Source: Argyresthia goedartella (Eukaryota > Arthropoda > Insecta > Lepidoptera > Argyresthiidae). From it: a stretch of DNA of 64,000 nt. The notes below the pieces were generated by a model. That model ran no database searches and was not told where the DNA came from. It was given only the letters and a program-made list of their open reading frames with translations. Shown piece by piece: positions 56,208 through 64,000 of the stretch. The stretch spans positions 28,945,356-29,009,355 of the forward strand of contig OX463815.1 in NCBI GenBank assembly GCA_949825045.1. Direction: 5' to 3'. Positions within the stretch are counted from its first letter, which is position 1. Each line of letters begins with the position of its first letter. The position numbers and the translations under genes were made by a program.

Positions 56208-56343
56208 AATTCACATAACTTGCTATCCAAAAATAACTCTCTCGAGTCAGCCAAACGGCAATCACTCAAAAGTTACAACTCATTCATCAAACCACACCTA
56301 AAACGATCTAATCGCATAATAGACATTACTTAAGATGATAATA

Positions 56344-57430
56344 ATAAACAATATTTAAACCTTCTATTTCAGTAGTTTGCTCAGTCCATTCACCAGGCCA
56401 ACGCCGTATCTTGTCCTTTGCAATGACTACATCATGCAGCCTTCCTTTGCCATTTAGCCGGAATCGATCGCTTTCCATGATTTCTATAATTTCGTATGGC
56501 CCTTTATATTTATCACTAAGTTTATCGTGTCGTTGGTGACTTTGGCTGACATAAACAAGATCGCCAATTGCATATTGTAATATCAGCTGCCTTTTTCATC
56601 GTATCGTAGGCCTTGTTCCTCTCAGCCATAACATCAATAATTTGGGCTTCGCCATTGGAAACGCCAGATCGTTCAACGTCATCTAGCCTAGGTTGTATAC
56701 AAGGGATGTTCGCGTTGCGACCTATAAGTAATCGTAATGGCGCAAAACCTGATGATTTTTGCAATGTTGTGTTTAAAGTTAATTGTACTTTATACAATGA
56801 GCTCGGCCATTGTGATTCATCAGAACAAGTCGTGGCTAACATGTTTATGATTGTACCTACATATCGTTCTACCTGACCGTTTCCGCGCGGTGTCCCTGTT
56901 GATATCATATGGTGTTCTACATTCCAATCCCTAAACAGACTAGCCACTGATTCGAATGAAAAATTTGTAGCCCGATCTGTAATAACTCGAGATGGATTAC
57001 CAAACATAGCCAAATTATCGCGAATTACTGTTAACATTTCATGGCCACTCATTGTCTTCAAGGGCCTTAGTATACAATACTTTGTGAAAGCATCGACAAT
57101 AACTACAACATGGCGATAACCGTCGCTGGTCTGGGGGAATGGGCCAGTACAGTCCAGATGAACGGTATGAAATGGAACAGGTATCTTATCTATAGGGTGT
57201 AGATATCCTTGATTGGGACCACTATGTGATTTACCTTTAACACATACTAGACAATGTGAAATGTACTTTTTCACAAATTTGCTCATGCCTGGAAACCAAA
57301 ATGATTCTTTTGCTTTATGAAGAGTCTTGTCCGGTCCCACGTGACAATTTTCATCATGGTAGAGACGAACAATGCTAAGACGACTGCCCTTTTGAACATA
57401 TAGTTTTATCCTTATTGTCGTCAGAATATG
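56344..57430 (-). pseudogene. pol: Gypsy-B integrase
   Basis: Minus strand: zinc region (HDENCHVGPDKTLHKAKE, then CLVCVKGK near 57235), catalytic core with D-D-E (HLDCTGPF near 57150, VITDRATNF near 56980, GNGQVERYVGTI near 56875) and, after a one-base shift near 56578, a C-terminal domain (DLVYVSQSHQRHDKLSDKYK near 56530) to about 56344. The N-terminus overlaps the end of gag in another frame, marking the deletion junction near 57400. Confidence 0.9.
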
Positions 57431-58199
57431 CGGGATTTTTAGCGGAGTCACTGATGTTGCGAGAGTTCACCATCGATCTATTTTTAACACAATTTGATAT
57501 CACGTGACCAAATTCACCACAAGAAAAACAGGTTCTGGGAGTAAAAGATGTTTTACGGTTTTCCCTTGGTGTGTCTACGCGCGGCCGCTTAGCACTGCTT
57601 GGTCCAGAAATTTCTATTGTCTTTATTGGGTGCTCTAATATTTTACGAGGGTTTTTCGTGTACGCTGTAAATACAGTAATCAAGTCGTTTGTACATTTTA
57701 TAGAACTATTGAAGGCTGCCATACGAATACTATCGTCACGAACACCCCCACACACAAGCTCGACCAACTGTGATTCATTGAATGTTATCTTTGTTTTCCT
57801 TAACAATAGAACTTTCTCACGGGCATATTCGGCGTAGGTATCAGCTAATTCGGAGGAATATAATACGGCTTTTGTTAGCCTCTCACTCAAATTTCGTTTG
57901 GGGGGAAATAGGTCTATCAACTCAGATTTAAACGAAATCCAGTCACGTATTTCAGGTTCCCAGCACTCAAACCAAATAGAAGCAGAGCCCCGAAGGGCCT
58001 TACCGGCTACAGATACTTTACGCAAGCTGCTCCAGCGAAACTCTGAGCTCGTGTCTTCGACGATTTTACACCAGGGTTCTGCTCCACTGTCCATCTTGTC
58101 AGGATCAAAGAGTGGCAAGGTAACGTCATCGCGCTTCCGGGATGTAGAAACGGCATCCTGGATTGACTGGAGCATCAATTTCACGAGGTCAGGATCCAT
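57375..58199 (-). CDS. gag: Gypsy-B Gag
   Basis: An intact 274-aa frame from ATG 58199. The gag core runs from about residue 25 (FDPDKMDSGAEPWCKIV) through a helical capsid-like region (WISFKSELIDLFPPKRNLSERL), with a basic stretch and one CCHC knuckle (CFSCGEFGHVISNC near residue 225). The last residues come from the deletion junction. With intact gag and LTRs it could still be packaged in trans. Confidence 0.87.
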   Translation of the reverse strand: MDPDLVKLMLQSIQDAVSTSRKRDDVTLPLFDPDKMDSGAEPWCKIVEDTSSEFRWSSLRKVSVAGKALRGSASIWFECWEPEIRDWISFKSELIDLFPPKRNLSERLTKAVLYSSELADTYAEYAREKVLLLRKTKITFNESQLVELVCGGVRDDSIRMAAFNSSIKCTNDLITVFTAYTKNPRKILEHPIKTIEISGPSSAKRPRVDTPRENRKTSFTPRTCFSCGEFGHVISNCVKNRSMVNSRNISDSAKNPAYSDDNKDKTICSKGQSS

Positions 58200-58269
58200 G
58201 ATTGGCTCTTATCACTCCAGTCTGTAATCGGAGATAAATGTCAGCACACAAAAATAAACGGGCTATTCT

Positions 58270-58282
58270 ATCCCACTTCTGA
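58270..58282 (-). other. Primer binding site candidate, tRNA-Leu
   Basis: Directly after the 5' LTR the minus strand reads TCAGAAGTGGGAT. This matches the complement of insect tRNA-Leu from its sixth base on (TGGTG would precede it). Priming would therefore be internal to, or overlap, the LTR end. Confidence 0.5.
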
Positions 58283-59070
58283 TGTAAGAAAATGGCGTAT
58301 CATATGGATAGGTATAACTAAACAAGGCTGCTATTACTACTATAATTCTTGTCCTATAACTTAAACATCTACTAAATTAAGGGGTAAGCTAGTTGTCTAG
58401 TATAATAGTAAGGAGATTGTGAAATAAGAAAGTTAATTGAACAACAAGTTAAGATTTTATTTGGATATCGTACAACGTTAAACACACTGGAATATATTTA
58501 GTAAAGATAAGTTTATTGCCAACATCTACACTTAATTCAATATAAACGTTCAGAAGAAACTAACATCAAACACAATAGAAAATACTCATCTTTGGAAAAT
58601 AGGCCGATAGGGGTGGAGATGCTTCTCAACCGAGATCACCAGCAAAAGTACGGGCCCGCGCCCAATCATCTAGTATTTAACAACTCTGCCTCGCATCAAT
58701 GCTGAAATACCAACGTTGTTCGCGCCGTGAACGCTGATTGGTTGCTTTTGCATTCCACCCTTATTTGACTACCAATTTACTAATTTTTAAATGACTTTAC
58801 AATTATCTAATGATCTCTAAATTCTTATTGTTAATTATAGTAATTACTATGATACAATAATACTCCTAATTACGTATATTAATGATTTAAAACAAAACTA
58901 ATAGAATTTGACTTCACATCAATGATTATGTATGACAACTTTATTTTTCAATTATAGCTTAAAATCAATACAATGACTAATAAATAAATTACACCTTCCC
59001 ATATTAATAATTACCATTTGTTTTGAATATCATATACATTTAAAATCACTATTTTGAAACAAACATAACA
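58283..59070 (-). repeat. Gypsy-B 5' LTR
   Basis: 788 bp, matching 54505-55288. Followed (in element direction) by the primer-site candidate and a 70-bp leader to gag. Confidence 0.93.
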
Positions 59071-59329
59071 CGCGCAATCGCTACGATAGAAGAGCTGTTG
59101 TCATCGCATCGTACCAAACATCGTACGTTTCAAAGGGCCTTTTCTGTCTCTGTCTATTATGTAGCGTGCCGTGGATCGCGCGCGAAAAAAATCATTCATA
59201 TGTCATGTCAACTGTCAATGTCAATTGCGCTTTGAGTTGTGTTGCGAATTTGCGCGAATTTGTAATTTTTGAGTCTTTGATTGTTTTCAATTGTTTTGTT
59301 GTGTTGTGTGTGGTTAAAATCACATTAAA

Positions 59330-59434
59330 ATGAACAGTGACAATTCAGGAGATTCAGGAGGTGAATGTAAAACACCGCCACCTAAAAAAAAAGTGATTCT
59401 TAATGTTTACAGTAATTTTTCCTCATCGGCCTAA
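59330..59434 (+). pseudogene. hAT transposase N-terminal remnant
   Basis: A 34-codon frame from ATG 59330 with a nuclear-localisation-like PPPKKKV and nothing further. It is preceded by an apparent promoter and leader region. It is read as the start of a lost transposase because a fitting C-terminus lies just after it. Confidence 0.5.
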
Positions 59435-59448
59435 TAAAATGTGAATTA

Positions 59449-59562
59449 ATGGTGTTTTTCAACCTAAAAATTGATTGTAATGAAGCATATGAACACTTTT
59501 TAAAAAATAAAAATGTAATCATTAAGGCGCAAAGTAGTAAGAAATATTCATTTAAAAAATAA
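59449..59562 (+). pseudogene. hAT transposase C-terminal remnant
   Basis: A 37-codon frame ending in a stop at 59560-59562, containing DCNEAYEHFLKNK and a lysine-rich end, the sort of tail that follows the dimerisation domain in hAT transposases. It lies in a different frame from the 59330 piece. Assignment is tentative. Confidence 0.4.
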
Positions 59563-59673
59563 AGTCATATTTTAACCACATACTATATTTTTATTATTTT
59601 TTTGCCATCTACTATATTTTTCAGGAAATAACTTCAAAAATACTATATTTGATAGAAAAAAAGTTGGTAACCC

Positions 59674-60490
59674 TATCTCGCGCACGCGGCGATGGTCACT
59701 ACGCGTACGCGATGGTCCGCCAGTACTGTATCAATAGCGGCCGAGTACTGGTCTAATGTGGGGAGTCTGGCAATATATGATCAATGCACGACTTGGATAC
59801 CTACTTTGTTTTTTCTCATTTCTATACGTGTATAGTCAGAGACTCCACACATCAAACCAAACCCGGACAACATGTCTAGATAATCATCCCTATGCTTTGA
59901 TATGGTCTTTAGATCTATATTTGCCCCTTTAAACGAGTAAGCATCCGGCCGCCTTCAGAACGGATCGGCGACCGACGCGACGTCGAATCAGCCGCCGCCA
60001 CCTAGCGCGGCGACCGGTCGCCGATACGTTCTGAGGGCGGCGCGTTGACTGTTTACACCATGCGTTGTCTTGTGAAATGCGGTAGAACTGATCGTGTAAA
60101 TCCCCTTTATCGCCTATGATCAGAATACAATCATCTTTACAATCGCTCATAATCAAGTGTTCAAGTTCCGTGATAAATAATTGTTTACTTAGTGATGGTG
60201 GTCTGTATAGCGCACACACAGAGATAGCGCAGTACGGGGTTTTAGAGTACCTGTTATATTTTCGAAGTTATGTGTCTTAGTTTGTTTACGGGTGAATTTG
60301 AGACAGTTTCTAACATAAATAATAATACCGCCACCCTTACAATGATTACGTAGTTGTGTGTACATGTTAAATCCAGGGATGTTGAACAGATTAGCTATGT
60401 CTTCTGAAATATTAACTTCGGTGATGTAGTGAAACACCGAGAGTAGGACAACAACTGATTTATTATAATAATAATTGTAGACTACCCACA
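59674..60490 (-). pseudogene. Host LINE piece 1: endonuclease
   Basis: Minus strand: ITEVNISEDIANLFNIPGF near 60430, QLRNHCKGGGIIIYVRNCL near 60330, LYRPPSLSKQLFI near 60205, CILIIGD near 60130, and SCIDHI near 59790. These are the APE endonuclease motifs in order. Frame changes near 60230 and 59900, plus the GC-rich MITE at 59947-60042, break it. The piece starts near the third endonuclease motif, so the copy was 5'-truncated or cut at 60490. Confidence 0.85.
59947..60042. mobile_element. GC-rich MITE, 96 bp
   Basis: Arms 59947-59974 and 60014-60042 are inverted copies of about 28 bp (core TCAGAACG..ATCGGCGACCG) with about four mismatches. It is far more GC-rich than the surrounding DNA and lies inside the endonuclease reading frame. 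No target duplication is evident. Confidence 0.72.
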
Positions 60491-60600
60491 ACATCTTTCC
60501 CTCATATTTAAAAACTAGACTATTCTATCATGCATACTCTATTCTTCTATCATAAGAAATAAAATAAAAACTTAGTACAATATGTGTAAATATTATACAT
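60491..60600 (-). other. 3' non-coding end of Gypsy-C
   Basis: Between the Gypsy-C pol stop at 60601 and the host LINE. The minus strand contains a purine run GAGGGAAAGATG near 60493-60505 followed by TTGTGGGTAG, which would fit a polypurine tract and LTR start, but the LTR itself is absent or cut here. Confidence 0.4.
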
Positions 60601-63540
60601 CTATAGATAATCTATATGTAACTCTATTCCTAATTCTTTAGCTCTTTTCCGTGTGAGTGGTGGCGAACTGCTACTACGAGTTGGTTGCTTAGTACTCGCA
60701 GTAGCAGCACGACCGGACGAGGCACCTGGTGCCGTGCCGCTACCACTGGCAGCTTGTGTCCTCGGGTCACTCCTCGATGAGGCAGGCGGATCGCATTTAA
60801 TGATATGCCTTCTGTTACGACGATAACGCGCGCCTAACTTATTTTGCACAATGTACGATCGAGGAGTATCCGCGTGCCCGACGACTGTCCCGCGAGACCT
60901 ATTCTTACCATCTAACAACAAAACATCATCTCCGATAACCAGTTGTGGCTGATTCTTATTTTTTAGATCATAGTATATTTTGCTTTTCATCTGGTTATCG
61001 ATAATCTTATTATAATTACGTTCACTGCTAACTCTTGGTTTTAATAAGTTTGTATTTACTGGCAGTTTACATCTAAGTCTTCGACTCATTAACATTTACG
61101 CAGGAGAATCCAATCCGTCCCTACTTGTGTTCCTATAATTTAATAGTCCAATGTAAAAATCGCTATTTTCTTGTATGGACTTTACCAGCATTTTCTTAAT
61201 TGTTTGAACGGCCCTCTCACTCTTACCATTAGCCTGTGGATAATTGGGTGAACTAGTTATATGCTCGAATCCCCATTCTCTGGCAAACTTTTGAAACTCG
61301 CGGCTACTGTATTGAGTACCGTTATCTGAAATCAGTATTTCTGGGATTCCATGTCGGGCAAAAACTTGTTTCATACTGCATATCACACTTTCCGATGTGA
61401 TATTTTTTAATTCCATGACCTCAGTGTAGTTAGAATAATAATCTACGATTATTAAGAAATATTTTTTGCGGTATTCAAAAATATCAGAACCAACCTTGTT
61501 CCACGGCAGGTTTGGCACTTTGATGGGAATCAATGGCTCACGAGTAGGTGCATTTGAATTCTCCTGGCATACCTTACAGCGTTTAACATACATTTCAATG
61601 TCTTTTGACATTTGTGGCCAGAAAATGACTTCTTGTGCACGTCTTTTGCACCTATCAATGCCTAGATGTCCTTCGTGTACTAATTCTAACATTTCTTGCC
61701 TCAGTGATAGCGGAATTAGTACAAGGTCACTCTTAAAAACTACGTCATCAATTAAAAACATCTCATCCCTATACGACCAATAAACTTGCAAATCAGTTGG
61801 TACATCACATTTATTCTTAGGCCAACCATTTTTTATACAATCAGCCAACATCGAAAACGTGTTATCAGATCTACTTTCTTTTTTAATTAATACCATTTTT
61901 TTATTTGAAACCTTTGATGTTTCAACTAACATTCACGTACTTGAAATAAAATTTCATCACTTAAACTATTATCATACAAATCCGGCAACGGTGCACGCGA
62001 CAATGTATCCGGTATGTACATAAACTTGCCCGGTTTATAGACTACCTTGAGATCATATCCCTGCAGGCGGAGCATCATCCGCTGTAAGCGTACTGGGACT
62101 GACATCAATGGCTTCTTAAAAATGCTTTCCAGTGGTCTGTGGTCACTTTAGACTATTATGTTATCTCTACCAAATATGTATTGGTGGAACCTCTCACATG
62201 CAAAAACTCGCGAGAAGTTCCTTCTCTATTTGAGCATATCTACGCTGCGTGTCTGTGAGCGTGCGCGAGGCGTACTCGACCGGGCGGCCGTCCTGCACGA
62301 TGACCGCGCCAAGCGCCTCGGCGCTCGCGTCCACGCTCAGCAGTACAGGTCGCGCCACGTCGTACAGCGCTAGCACCGGCGCCGAGCACACTAACGCACG
62401 CAATGACTCAAATGCTTTTCGGTGACCATCTTCCCAGCACCAGATCGTTTCTTTCTTTAATAAACCCGTTAATGGCGCCGCATGTTCAGAGTAGTTAGGT
62501 ATATATCTAGCAAGATAATTAACTGCCCCTAAGAATCTTTCTAGTGCTTTTCTGTCTGTAGGCACCGGCATTTCATTGATAGCTTTGACTTTGTTATTGT
62601 CTGGCCGCATGCCATTCTTATCAAATATGTTTCCTAGGTAAACAACTTCCTTTACACCTATCTTGCATTTCGATTTGTTGAATTTTACATTAATTTCTCA
62701 CGCCCGGCGCAATAATGCATCGAGCCTTTCATCATGCTCTTGGGTAGACCTACCCCATACAATAATATCATCTACAAAACTATCAACCCCTTCCAGATCC
62801 TCTAATAGCTGACGCATTTTACCATGAAATACTTCAGATGCACAATTTATTCCGTAAGGAAGTCTCAAAAATTGATTTCTCCCAAAAGGTGTGCTAAATG
62901 TACAGAGATCCGCGCTAGTATCATCTATTCTCAAAACATCCAAAACCCCGAATTGGCATCTAAAACACTAAACAGCTGAGCTCCCTTAAATTGCGTTGTC
63001 AGCTCATTAACTGTAGGCATTTGAAAATGAGCTCGTTGAATGGCATTGTTCAGCGGCCGCGGATCTAAACAAACTCTAATGCCGTTATTCTTCTTAGCAG
63101 CTACAACCAACGCGTTCACCCACGGTGTCGGATGACTGAACTTACGAATTACTCCTAATTGAATCATTTTATTTAATTCAGCATTCAGTCTGTCGCGCAA
63201 ACGGTATCTTACGAGGCGCACAGACCACTGGTTTCATTGACTTATCGACAACAATGTGATAAACTCCTGGAAGGCAACCCAACCCGTGAAATAGGTTCGA
63301 ATATTCATTAACGTTTACCGAATTCATTCGACTTACTAATCCCAATGATTCACATGCATACTTTCCCAGTACGCTTTCACAATTCATATCAGCCACGCCA
63401 AATTTTAAATTATGCTTATCACCGTTGTAACACCACTCCAGCTCACAAATGCCCTTCAAGGGTATTATGTTGCCCGTGTATGATTCTACCCTAACTTTTT
63501 GATTTTTCATCAAATTTTTTGGATCAAATCCAAGACGCAT
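60601..63540 (-). pseudogene. pol: Gypsy-C pol
   Basis: Order: end of the protease region (VRVESYTGNIIPLKG near 63480), RT (VIRKFSHPTPWVNALVV near 63140, LFSVLDANSGFW near 62960, FVDDIIVWG near 62780), RNase H (LLSVDASAEALGAVIV near 62320), tether (PGKFMYIPDTLSRAPL near 62020), integrase zinc region (HEGHLGIDRCKRR, CKVCQENS near 61570-61690) and core (GSDIFEYRKKYF, LISDNGTQY, NGKSERAVQT). Breaks: shifts near 63210, 62940, 62200 and 61930; in-frame stops at 62698 and 61096. The C-terminal extension is Ser/Ala/Thr-rich and GC-rich. Confidence 0.9.
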
Positions 63541-64000
63541 CGTTCGCCCACTTTACACATCCTAGCAAAGTGCCCATGATTTTTGCACATGAAACACTCG
63601 ACACCATAGGCTGGACAAGCCCCCGGCCTGCACTTGTAATCGCCACACGCGCCACACGGTGGACGCCTTTGTACACCCGACCTCCCCGAGCCCGAGCCGC
63701 GGCCCCCGGCCGCGCCGCCGCCGCCGCTGCCTCGCGCTGCCTGCGTTGCAACTGCATCCACTTGAACAGACCCCAGGCCTGCTTTGCGATCCAGCTGACG
63801 ACTGCCATCCGATGACACCTCGTCTGCTTGGCATATTTTGACGGCCTTGTCGAGAGTTAGCTCTTCAGTCCGCAACATCCGACCTCTCACCACTGAATTT
63901 CTAACTCCGCACACGATCCGATCCCTGATCAGACCTTCCTCCAACAATGAAAACTCGCAATACTTGCTCAGCAGCTTCAGCGCCGTAACGTACTGATTAA
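63541..64000 (-). pseudogene. gag: Gypsy-C Gag C-terminus
   Basis: Part of Gag continuing beyond the window. It shows a helical capsid end (LDKAVKICQADEVS near 63830), a Gly/Ala/Arg-rich GC-rich linker, and two cysteine clusters (CGACGDYKCRPGAC and CFMCKNHGHFARMC near 63560-63640). The frame runs past the knuckles to 63510 without the usual protease active site. Overlapping frames on both strands here are artefacts of high GC. Confidence 0.83.

Larger units (their letters stand above)
54505..59070 (-). mobile_element. Gypsy-B LTR retrotransposon, gag-integrase deletion derivative
   Basis: LTRs at 54505-55288 (784 bp) and 58283-59070 (788 bp) start TGTAAG and end ATAACA; CGCG flanks both sides (54501-54504, 59071-59074). 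By eye the LTRs differ by one 4-bp indel and about one base, so insertion is recent. Minus-strand genes: gag, then directly integrase; protease, RT and RNase H are absent. It could move only with enzymes from a relative. Confidence 0.95.
54330..59673 (+). mobile_element. hAT-like deletion derivative hosting Gypsy-B
   Basis: Inverted ends GGGTTACCAAC (54330-54340) and GTTGGTAACCC (59663-59673), with subterminal ACTATAT motifs on both sides. TCTCGCG occurs beside each end (54324-54330 and 59676-59682), offset by three bases on the right, a probable target duplication. Excluding Gypsy-B the element is only about 0.8 kb and keeps just the two ends of a transposase gene. It is a MITE-like internal deletion of a hAT. 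Confidence 0.72.
8151..60490 (-). mobile_element. Host LINE of the nest (CR1 group), split into seven pieces
   Basis: Seven minus-strand pieces together make one LINE ORF2 in the right order: endonuclease (60490-59674), linker (54329-53795), linker and RT fingers (53401-53012), palm (51884-51464 and 48942-48896), catalytic FADD block (34469-34253), and thumb to C-terminus (9024-8309) with a 3' UTR to about 8150. Joins at four insertions (BEL, plus LINE, hAT, TAGTCT element) place the codons back in register once one copy of any duplication is ignored. The element's own DNA is about 3 kb; the rest of the span is later insertions. The 3' boundary near 8150 (AATAAATGAAAAAAT on the minus strand) is approximate. 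Confidence 0.85.
60601..64000 (-). mobile_element. Gypsy-C LTR retrotransposon, partial
   Basis: Minus-strand gag end and pol of a Gypsy element related to the K02A2.6-like group. It is cut by the window edge at 64000, and no LTR is visible. Pol carries several stops and shifts, and the protease active-site region is missing. It lies just outside the nest and shares its orientation with the host LINE. Confidence 0.9.

Noticed and set aside
8309..60490. Several independent minus-strand LINE fragments instead of one
   Set aside because: Order without overlap, and restored codon register at four insertion sites, make a single split copy far more likely.
63519..63841. Several overlapping frames on both strands near the right edge
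   Set aside because: High GC in the Gly/Ala/Arg-rich Gag linker removes stop codons in all frames.

Overview
The window is eukaryotic repeat DNA, most likely from a lepidopteran insect. It is AT-rich, and every coding region I could recognise belongs to a transposable element. The families (BEL/Pao with an insect-type Env, Jockey- and CR1-group LINEs, an RTE with an OTU domain, hAT) and one short LINE tail near 21.6 kb are the kind seen in moths and butterflies. That assignment is inference from element types; I found no single-copy host gene, tRNA or rRNA.

Most of the window (about 8.15-60.49 kb) is one set of nested insertions. The outermost layer is a roughly 3 kb CR1-group LINE on the minus strand. 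Its pieces lie, in correct protein order, at 60.49-59.67, 54.33-53.79, 53.40-53.01, 51.88-51.46, 48.94-48.90, 34.47-34.25 and 9.02-8.15 kb. Between them sit: a 25.2 kb BEL/Pao element with identical-length 201-bp LTRs and a GTGTG target duplication (9025-34252); a plus-strand CR1-group LINE (34470-48895); a hAT transposon with 12-bp inverted repeats and an AGGGCCCG duplication (48943-51463); an unclassified 1.1 kb element with a TAGTCT duplication (51885-53005); a hAT deletion derivative (54330-59673); and a GC-rich MITE (59947-60042).

Several of these are hosts themselves. The BEL element contains a Gypsy element (Gypsy-A, 14238-19521), two LINE 3' fragments, and an 11 kb EnSpm-like DNA transposon (about 21838-32811) that splits its env. 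That DNA transposon holds a further inverted-repeat element, a near-complete LINE and another LINE fragment. The plus-strand CR1-group LINE contains a LINE with a triplicated ORF1 segment (35072-40860) and a full-length OTU-domain RTE with a 17-bp target duplication (42996-48652). The hAT derivative contains a young Gypsy (Gypsy-B, 54505-59070) that kept gag and integrase but lost protease, RT and RNase H.

Outside the nest, 1-2.7 kb is an RNase H-bearing LINE, 2.74-3.47 kb a LINE 3' end, 5.3-7.8 kb a Jockey LINE interrupted by a small inverted-repeat element, and 60.6-64 kb a third Gypsy (Gypsy-C) cut by the window edge. Nearly all reading frames carry stops or shifts; the least damaged are Gypsy-A gag, the LINE ORF1 at 24 kb, the RTE, the hAT transposase and Gypsy-B gag. 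The most notable points are the reconstructable nest, the BEL element whose F-type Env continues in the pol frame, the OTU-RTE, and the heat-shock-element-like cluster plus canonical -1 frameshift site in Gypsy-A.
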